Shown piece after piece: positions 56,696 to 64,000 of a stretch of DNA of 64,000 nucleotides (position 1 is the first letter of the stretch; the number at the start of each line of letters is the position of its first letter). The notes beneath the pieces were generated by a model. That model saw nothing but the letters and a program-made list of their open reading frames with translations. It ran no database searches and was not told the DNA's origin. The stretch spans positions 372,001-436,000 of the forward strand of contig NZ_JAUSUI010000004.1 in assembly GCF_030813495.1 (NCBI RefSeq). Reading direction: 5' to 3'. The stretch is from Ancylobacter polymorphus (GTDB taxonomy: Bacteria; Pseudomonadota; Alphaproteobacteria; Rhizobiales; Xanthobacteraceae). The position numbers and the translations under genes are program-made.

Positions 56696-59221
56696 ATGGC
56701 GGACGGCGGACGCGACGATCCCACCCTGGACCGGACCGAGATCGGCGGCAGCATCCGGCTGGTGCTGCTGGTCGCGCTCGCGCTGGTCGGCGCGGTGGTG
56801 TCGCTGCTGCTTTTGGGGCGCGACCGGGCCGATCCGTGGATCATCGGGCTGCTCACCGTCCTTGCGGTCGTCGGCGTTTTCGCCCTGTTCGCCTATGCGG
56901 CGGGCCTGCTGCGCTTCGGCGCGCCGGACCTGCGCGACGAACTGGCGCGGCGAATCGTCGACAGCGGCCCCGAGGGCGTCAGCATCGTCGATACGCTCGG
57001 GCGCGTGCTCTATGCCAATCCGCGCTATTGCGAGATCACGGGCGCGGCCTCCCTACAGGAGGCGCGGCCGGTCGAGCGGCTGTTCACCAGCGACCCCGAT
57101 GTCTCGGAGGCGGTCTACCGCCTCGCCCAAAGCGTGCGCGAGGGTCGCGCCTCCGCCGAGGAGGTGCGTCATGCGGTTCCCGGTCAGCCGGTGCGCTGGC
57201 TCCGCCTCGGCGCCCGCCCGGCGGCGGCGGGGAAGGGCGTGCGCTGTACCGTGTGGACGGTGAGCGACCTGACCCGCGAACGGGAGCGGCAGGAGAGCGC
57301 CTTTCTCGAACTGCAGCACGCCATCGATTATCTCGACCACGCCCCCGCCGGCTTCTTCTCGGCGGCGGGTGGAGCCATTCACTACATCAATGCCACGCTG
57401 GTTGACTGGCTCGGCTACGATCTCGCCGAATTCGGCCCCGGCGGGCTCACGGTCGGCGACATCGTGCCGGGGCCGGCGGCGGCGCTGCTCACCGGTATGG
57501 CGCCGCTTCCGGGCGGTGTGCGCACCGAGGTGCTGGATCTCGACCTGCGGCGCAAAAATGGTCAGCCACTTCCGGTCCGCCTCTGGCACCGCGTCGCCTA
57601 TGCCTCCGATGGCACGCCGGGCGCCTCGCGCACGCTGGTGGTCAACCGCTCGCGCGAGGACAATGCCGCCGATCCCGCCCGCGCGGCCGAGGTGCGGTTC
57701 GCCCGGTTCTTCCACAATTCGCCCATCGCTATTGCCGAGGTCGACGCCGAGGGCCGCGTCGTCCGTGCCAATGCGATGTTCGCCCGACTGTTCGGCGGCC
57801 GCGAGGATGAGCGGCGGCACATTGTCGATTTCGTGCCCGAGCCGGCACGCGCGCCCCTGCGGGGGGCGTTGACGGCGGCGGTGCAGGGGCAGGCGCCGTC
57901 AACACCGCTCGACATCGTGCTGGAGCGCGAAGGTGGCCGGTCGGCGCGCTTCTATTTCGCTTCGGTGGAGGATGGCGGCGCCGCGCGCGAGGCGGCGATC
58001 GTCTATGTCATCGAGACCACCGAACAGCGGGCGCTGGAAGCCCAGTTCGCCCAGTCGCAGAAAATGCAGGCGGTCGGCCAGCTTGCCGGCGGCGTGGCGC
58101 ATGACTTCAACAACGTGCTGACCGCCATCATCGGCTATTCGGACCTGCTGCTGGCCAATGCGCGCCCCACCGATCCGTCCTTCCAGGACGTGATGCAGAT
58201 CAAGCAGAACGCCAACCGCGCGGCGGGGCTGGTGCGCCAGCTTCTTGCCTTCTCGCGCCGCCAGACGCTGCGCCCGCAGGTGCTGCGGCTCGGCGACGTG
58301 ATGAGCGACCTCACCATGCTGCTGCGCCGCCTGCTCGGCGAGACGATCAAGCTGGAGGTGAAGGAAGGGCGAGACTTGTGGCCGGTGAAGGCCGACCTCA
58401 ACCAGTTCGAGCAGGTCATCGTCAATCTCGCCGTCAACGCCCGCGACGCCATGCCGGCCGGCGGCACGCTCGCCATCCGTACCGCGAATGTCAGCGCCGC
58501 GCAGGCCGCTTCCTATGCCGAGGCCGGCCTGCCGGAGGCCGACCATGTGCTGGTGGAGGTGGCCGACACCGGCACCGGTATTCCGCCTGACATTCTCGAC
58601 AAGATCTTCGAGCCCTTCTTCTCCACCAAGGAAGTCGGCAAGGGCACGGGCCTGGGACTCTCCACCGTCTATGGCATCGTCAAGCAGACGGGCGGCACGC
58701 TGCAGGTGGAGAGCGAAGTCGGGCGCGGCTCGGTGTTCCGTGTCTTCCTGCCGCGCCATGTTCCCGATGCCGCCGAATTGGCGCCCCGCGCGCCCGAGCC
58801 CGACGCCCCGGCGAAGGCCGCCGACCTCACGGGACGCGGCACGCTGCTATTGGTGGAAGATGAGGAGGCGGTGCGTGCCTTCGCCGCCCGTGCGCTGGCC
58901 TCGCGCGGCTATCACGTGCTGGAGGCCGGTTCCGGTGTCGAGGCGCTGGAAGTCATGGCGCAGCATCCCGGCGAGGTCGAACTGATCCTTTCCGACGTGG
59001 TGATGCCGGAAATGGACGGGCCGACGCTGTTGAAGGAGTTGCGCCCCAGCCATCCCGACATCAAGGTGATATTTATGTCGGGTTATGCCGAGGAGGCCTT
59101 CGCCAAGAATCTGCCGGAGGGCGCGGATTTCGGCTTTCTACCGAAGCCGTTCACCCTCAAGCAGCTGATCGAGGCGGTGAAGGCGAGCATGGGCCGGAGC
59201 GAGCCGGGCCGTATCGAGTAA
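56696..59221 (+). CDS. cckA: Hybrid histidine kinase CckA
   Basis: An 841-residue cell-cycle kinase. Two membrane helices (about 20-41 and 47-71) are followed by PAS domains (about 85-195, 205-320 and 335-445), then the kinase core. [20 protein letters not shown] holds His469, and the ATP site has [14 protein letters not shown] and [15 protein letters not shown]. The receiver (about 716-835) has acceptor Asp767 in [11 protein letters not shown] and Lys in LPKPF. In related bacteria CckA phosphorylates ChpT, which acts on CtrA and CpdR. The ATG at 56696 begins a typical short cytoplasmic leader. Confidence 0.93.
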   Translation: MADGGRDDPTLDRTEIGGSIRLVLLVALALVGAVVSLLLLGRDRADPWIIGLLTVLAVVGVFALFAYAAGLLRFGAPDLRDELARRIVDSGPEGVSIVDTLGRVLYANPRYCEITGAASLQEARPVERLFTSDPDVSEAVYRLAQSVREGRASAEEVRHAVPGQPVRWLRLGARPAAAGKGVRCTVWTVSDLTRERERQESAFLELQHAIDYLDHAPAGFFSAAGGAIHYINATLVDWLGYDLAEFGPGGLTVGDIVPGPAAALLTGMAPLPGGVRTEVLDLDLRRKNGQPLPVRLWHRVAYASDGTPGASRTLVVNRSREDNAADPARAAEVRFARFFHNSPIAIAEVDAEGRVVRANAMFARLFGGREDERRHIVDFVPEPARAPLRGALTAAVQGQAPSTPLDIVLEREGGRSARFYFASVEDGGAAREAAIVYVIETTEQRALEAQFAQSQKMQAVGQLAGGVAHDFNNVLTAIIGYSDLLLANARPTDPSFQDVMQIKQNANRAAGLVRQLLAFSRRQTLRPQVLRLGDVMSDLTMLLRRLLGETIKLEVKEGRDLWPVKADLNQFEQVIVNLAVNARDAMPAGGTLAIRTANVSAAQAASYAEAGLPEADHVLVEVADTGTGIPPDILDKIFEPFFSTKEVGKGTGLGLSTVYGIVKQTGGTLQVESEVGRGSVFRVFLPRHVPDAAELAPRAPEPDAPAKAADLTGRGTLLLVEDEEAVRAFAARALASRGYHVLEAGSGVEALEVMAQHPGEVELILSDVVMPEMDGPTLLKELRPSHPDIKVIFMSGYAEEAFAKNLPEGADFGFLPKPFTLKQLIEAVKASMGRSEPGRIE

Positions 59222-59252
59222 TGTCCCGCAAGGGGACCGTCTGGAGGATGAG

Positions 59253-60896
59253 ATGAGCGCAGCGACCGAGGACGTCTTCAAGGCTCTGGCCGCCGACCAT
59301 GCTTCCCGCGCCGAGCAAAAGGTGGCGGACCTCTTCGCCGCCGATGCCGACCGCTTCGCGCGCTTCTCTGCCTCTTTCGAGGACATGCTGCTCGATTTCT
59401 CCAAGTGCTCGCTGACCACGGACACGCTCGGCCTGCTCATCGAGCTCGTGCGTGCCGCTGGCGTCGAGGCGAAGCGCGAGGCGATGTTCTCTGGCGTGCA
59501 TATCAATCTTACCGAGGACCGTGCGGTGCTGCACACCGCGCTGCGTGACCCCGGCGAGACGCCGCTGGTCGTCGACGCGCAGGATGTGCGCGCCGATGTC
59601 GCCTCGGTCCTCGCCGCCATGGCGAGCTTTGCCGAGGGCATCCGCTCCGGCGCCCTCAAAGGCTGGACTGGCAAGCCGATCACCGACGTGGTCAATATCG
59701 GCATTGGCGGCTCGGACCTCGGGCCAGTCATGGCGACCATTGCGCTGACGCCCTATCATGACGGCCCGCGCGCGCATTACGTCTCCAATGTCGACGGCGC
59801 CCATCTCTATGACACGGTGAAGGGGCTCGATCCGGCGTCCACCCTGTTCATCGTCGCCTCCAAGACCTTCACCACCCAGGAGACGATGGCGAACGCCGCC
59901 AGCGCCCGCCACTGGATCGTCGAGGCGCTGGGCGAGGCGGCGGTGGCGAACCATTTCGCCGCCGTGTCCACCGCGCTCGACAAGGTCGCCGCCTTCGGCA
60001 TCGCGCCGGACCGGGTGTTCGGCTTCTGGGACTGGGTCGGCGGCCGGTATTCGGTGTGGTCGGCCATCGGCCTGCCGGTCATGATCGCCGTGGGCGAAGC
60101 GAATTTCCGTCGCTTCCTCGCCGGCGGCCATGCGATGGACACGCATTTCCGCACCGCGCCGCTGGAGAAAAACCTCCCGGTCCTGCTCGCCCTTGTCGGA
60201 CTGTGGCACCGCGATGTGTGCGGCTACGCCACCCGCGCGGTCATTCCCTACGACCAGCATCTGGCGCGTCTGCCGGCCTATCTCCAGCAGCTCGACATGG
60301 AGAGCAACGGCAAGCATGTGACGCTCGACGGCAAGACCGTTGCGCATGACACCGGCCCGGTGGTGTGGGGCGAGCCGGGGACCAATGGCCAGCACGCTTT
60401 CTTCCAGCTGATCCACCAGGGCACCAGCCCGATCCCGGTCGAGTTTCTGATCGCCGCCAAGGGCCATGCGGAAGAAACCGAGCCAGGGCTGAAGCGCCAG
60501 CACGCCATGCTCGTCGCCAACTGCCTCGCCCAGTCCGAGGCGCTGATGCGCGGGCGCACGCTGCAAGAGGCGAAGGCGCAGCTTCTCGCCGCGGGCCGTG
60601 ACGAGGCGACCGCCGACAAGATCGCGCCCCACCGCGTGTTCACCGGCAGCCGGCCCTCCGTGACCATCGCCTATGAAACGCTCGATCCCTACACGCTCGG
60701 GCGCCTCATCGCGCTCTATGAGCACCGGGTCTTCGTCGAGGGTGCGGTGTGGAACATCAACAGCTTCGACCAGTGGGGTGTCGAACTCGGCAAGGAACTC
60801 GCCAGCACCTTGCTGCCCGCCGTGGAAAGTGGCGTGGCGCCGGACAGCGTCTCGACCTCGGCGGCCGGGCTGCTGCGCCATCTCGTCGGCAAGTGA
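59253..60896 (+). CDS. pgi: Glucose-6-phosphate isomerase
   Basis: A 547-residue enzyme interconverting glucose-6-phosphate and fructose-6-phosphate. [39 protein letters not shown] and [14 protein letters not shown] are PROSITE-type signatures, and the catalytic Glu lies in the [18 protein letters not shown] region. GGAGG lies before the ATG. It follows cckA by 31 bases. pgm follows after a hairpin. Confidence 0.96.
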   Translation: MSAATEDVFKALAADHASRAEQKVADLFAADADRFARFSASFEDMLLDFSKCSLTTDTLGLLIELVRAAGVEAKREAMFSGVHINLTEDRAVLHTALRDPGETPLVVDAQDVRADVASVLAAMASFAEGIRSGALKGWTGKPITDVVNIGIGGSDLGPVMATIALTPYHDGPRAHYVSNVDGAHLYDTVKGLDPASTLFIVASKTFTTQETMANAASARHWIVEALGEAAVANHFAAVSTALDKVAAFGIAPDRVFGFWDWVGGRYSVWSAIGLPVMIAVGEANFRRFLAGGHAMDTHFRTAPLEKNLPVLLALVGLWHRDVCGYATRAVIPYDQHLARLPAYLQQLDMESNGKHVTLDGKTVAHDTGPVVWGEPGTNGQHAFFQLIHQGTSPIPVEFLIAAKGHAEETEPGLKRQHAMLVANCLAQSEALMRGRTLQEAKAQLLAAGRDEATADKIAPHRVFTGSRPSVTIAYETLDPYTLGRLIALYEHRVFVEGAVWNINSFDQWGVELGKELASTLLPAVESGVAPDSVSTSAAGLLRHLVGK

Positions 60897-60908
60897 CGGT
60901 CCACCCTG

Positions 60909-60941
60909 GCCCGGCTCCCTTTATCGGGAACCGGGCTTCTT
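60909..60941 (+). terminator. Probable terminator after pgi
   Basis: GCCCGG-C-TCCC (60909-60919) pairs with GGGA-A-CCGGGC (60926-60936) with one internal mismatch and a 6-base loop, followed by TTCTTC. The T-run is weak, so read-through into pgm is possible. Confidence 0.6.
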
Positions 60942-60957
60942 CCCAAACGTCTAATGA

Positions 60958-62640
<1,683 letters not shown>

Positions 62641-62651
62641 CGGGTGCTCGG

Positions 62652-63209
62652 CTAGCGCAGGGCGCCCGTCCAGTGCAGTTCCAGCCGCCGGAGGACACCG
62701 TAGGCGATGGCGAGCTCGTCACTCTCGTCGTCCTGCGCGGATTGTGAGCCGGTGGGCCGACCGTCATGTGTGGCGCGAATGGCGTCACACAGGCGCTGCG
62801 CCTTTGCCGTCAGCCGCAGCCGCGCCGAACGGCGGTCGCGCTGCGAGGCGGCGCGATGCACGTATTCCGCATCAACCAGTTGCTTGAGATTGTAAGACGC
62901 GTTCGAGCCCAGATAGTGCCCGCGCTCCAGCAGGTCGCGGACGGACAGTTCGTCATTGCCGATATAGAACAGCAGCATCACCTGCGACGGGCTGATGTCG
63001 TCCACGCCAAGGCGGGTGAGCTCGGCGCGCAGCACATCGAGGAAGCGGCGATGGGCCCGCTCGATCAGCCGCCCGATGTCCAAGGGGGTGACCGATGCGG
63101 ATCCTGCGGGCCCATCCAATGAGGCGACCGCCGGAAAGCCCGCCTCCGGGGCGTCGGAGCCTTCGGCCGTTTCCGCTGCCTGGGCAGCTTTCCGTGCAGT
63201 TGACCTCAT
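62652..63209 (-). CDS. MarR-family regulator, LdtR type
   Basis: A 185-residue protein. After ~40 disordered residues, the winged helix-turn-helix contains SQVMLLFYIGNDELSVRDLL and GHYLGSNASYNLKQLVDAEY, followed by the Asp-Arg-Arg-Ser wing. The YLGSNxSYNLKxLV block is characteristic of the rhizobial LdtR group, which in Liberibacter controls an L,D-transpeptidase gene. The ATG at 63209 is preceded by GGGGA. It converges with pgm with an 11-base gap. Confidence 0.8.
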   Translation of the reverse strand: MRSTARKAAQAAETAEGSDAPEAGFPAVASLDGPAGSASVTPLDIGRLIERAHRRFLDVLRAELTRLGVDDISPSQVMLLFYIGNDELSVRDLLERGHYLGSNASYNLKQLVDAEYVHRAASQRDRRSARLRLTAKAQRLCDAIRATHDGRPTGSQSAQDDESDELAIAYGVLRRLELHWTGALR

Positions 63210-63440
63210 AGCTGTGTCCCCATCCCCGTAATCGATGACTGATGTCGTGACCGTCCCCGAACGGTCACGCAGCAGACGCCGATGATGTGGCCAGCAGATT
63301 ATTGAGAAAATGCGGCGGTCGCCAACGGATTTATGAGAGGGATGCCCCGGTCCACGGAAAACCGTCGCTGTACAGAAACGGCATTGCATAGTGTTCCGGG
63401 GGAGATGGCCTCGTCCCCATGAGGACCGGGAATCGTAACC

Positions 63441-63929
63441 TCAGCGCGGGGTTTCGAGATGCGATTCGAGAAACCAAAGCGCTTTATCGAGGGAGCGCGA
63501 GGCGGCGGTGAAGATGTCGGCAGTGGTCGGGTCGCCGGCGTCATCGGACTCATTGATCGCCTTGCGCACATTGTTCGCCACCGTGCCGAAACGCTCGGCC
63601 AGAGCCGTCAGATGCTCGGGAATGGCATAGATGTCGGTCGGGTAGGCAATCAGCGGAGTGCCGTCCGCGACGGTTTGCGTGGTTCCCAGCGCCGTGCCGC
63701 CAAGCTGCACCACGCGTTCGGCCATGGTGTCGTTGTGGTCGTCCAGCTCGGTGCGGAAGCCGTCGAGCATCTCGTGGACCGCGATGAACTGCGGGCCCTT
63801 CAGGTTCCAGTGCGCCTGCTTGACCGCCAGCGCCAGGTCGATGCCGGCAGCGAGATTGGCGTTGAGCAGGTCGATGGCGACCTTCTTGGCATTGGACGGA
63901 ACGTCATTCGCGGTCTTGTGGTCGGACAT
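63441..63929 (-). CDS. dps: Dps ferritin-like DNA-protection protein
   Basis: A 162-residue protein that forms 12-mers, stores iron and shields DNA in starved or oxidised cells. [20 protein letters not shown] and the [21 protein letters not shown] block hold the inter-subunit ferroxidase His, Asp and Glu residues. The N-terminus is short with few Lys. GGAAGAGG lies before the ATG. The remaining ~70 bases to the window edge are its promoter region by position. Confidence 0.95.
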   Translation of the reverse strand: MSDHKTANDVPSNAKKVAIDLLNANLAAGIDLALAVKQAHWNLKGPQFIAVHEMLDGFRTELDDHNDTMAERVVQLGGTALGTTQTVADGTPLIAYPTDIYAIPEHLTALAERFGTVANNVRKAINESDDAGDPTTADIFTAASRSLDKALWFLESHLETPR

Positions 63930-64000
63930 GGGAAAACCTCTTCCTGGGACGGCCCGGCAGCGGCACTGCCGGGCGCCAACAGGGAGTAGATTGGCCGCGC

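Overview
The window looks like chromosomal DNA of a GC-rich alphaproteobacterium of the order Hyphomicrobiales (Rhizobiales), possibly near Xanthobacteraceae (Ancylobacter, Starkeya, Xanthobacter). The order rests on several markers: a single-cysteine DksA, a CckA cell-cycle kinase, a giant apolipoprotein-like protein of the GPR/RgsE growth-pole family, a MarR regulator of the LdtR type, an Omp31-like porin and a MipA/OmpV protein. The family is inference only. I see no prophage, insertion sequence, CRISPR array or rRNA operon. Nearly all the DNA is ordinary core or semi-core genome, with one tRNA-Lys and three palindromic intergenic elements.

Layout. 1-8.6 kb: the 3' end of lepA, a small orphan gene, a PRC-barrel protein, an L,D-transpeptidase/MepA pair, a GMC oxidoreductase, a porin-like protein, an MltB-type transglycosylase and a DUF3750 protein. 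8.7-14.3 kb: malonyl-CoA decarboxylase, cyclopropane fatty acid synthase and a bacteriophytochrome with an HWE kinase fused to a receiver. 14.3-17.9 kb: a TetR repressor divergent from an EmrAB pump, with two matching palindromic operators between them. 17.9-20 kb: leuA behind a leucine-rich leader peptide and hairpin that look like a transcription attenuator. 20-25.2 kb: a DUF6600 protein with collagen-like and Gln-rich repeats, then pabB-pabA-pabC joined by overlapping GTGA junctions. 25.4-28.8 kb: a tripartite tricarboxylate transporter (tctCBA) and tRNA-Lys(CTT). 29-33.1 kb: two small proteins, a transglutaminase-like protein, an old-yellow-enzyme reductase and pncB. 33.5-38.7 kb: an SH3b membrane protein, a dehydrogenase/aminotransferase pair that resembles GnnA/GnnB (diamino-sugar for lipid A), and murJ. 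38.8-43.3 kb: an RND efflux adaptor and pump. 43.8-49.5 kb: the 1,884-residue GPR/RgsE-like gene on the minus strand. 49.8-54.9 kb: a 2Fe-2S ferredoxin, the sixA-ycjX-ycjF-like cluster, mipA and dksA. 55-64 kb: a FliO-like protein with a long Pro-rich tail, cckA, pgi, pgm, the LdtR-type regulator and dps.

How it works together. An unusual share of the window concerns the cell envelope and its growth: an L,D-transpeptidase, MepA, an MltB-type transglycosylase, MurJ, MipA, the GPR-like ring protein, a putative lipid A sugar pair, an LdtR-type regulator and the cell-cycle kinase CckA. This suits an organism that grows from one pole with LD-crosslinked peptidoglycan. These genes are scattered in separate transcription units, so the link is thematic rather than an operon. 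The most distinctive items are the GPR-like gene with its 22-residue repeats and a CtrA-like upstream site, the leuA attenuator, the bacteriophytochrome, the paired TetR operators, and the L,D-transpeptidase with what looks like a second, degenerate YkuD N-lobe.
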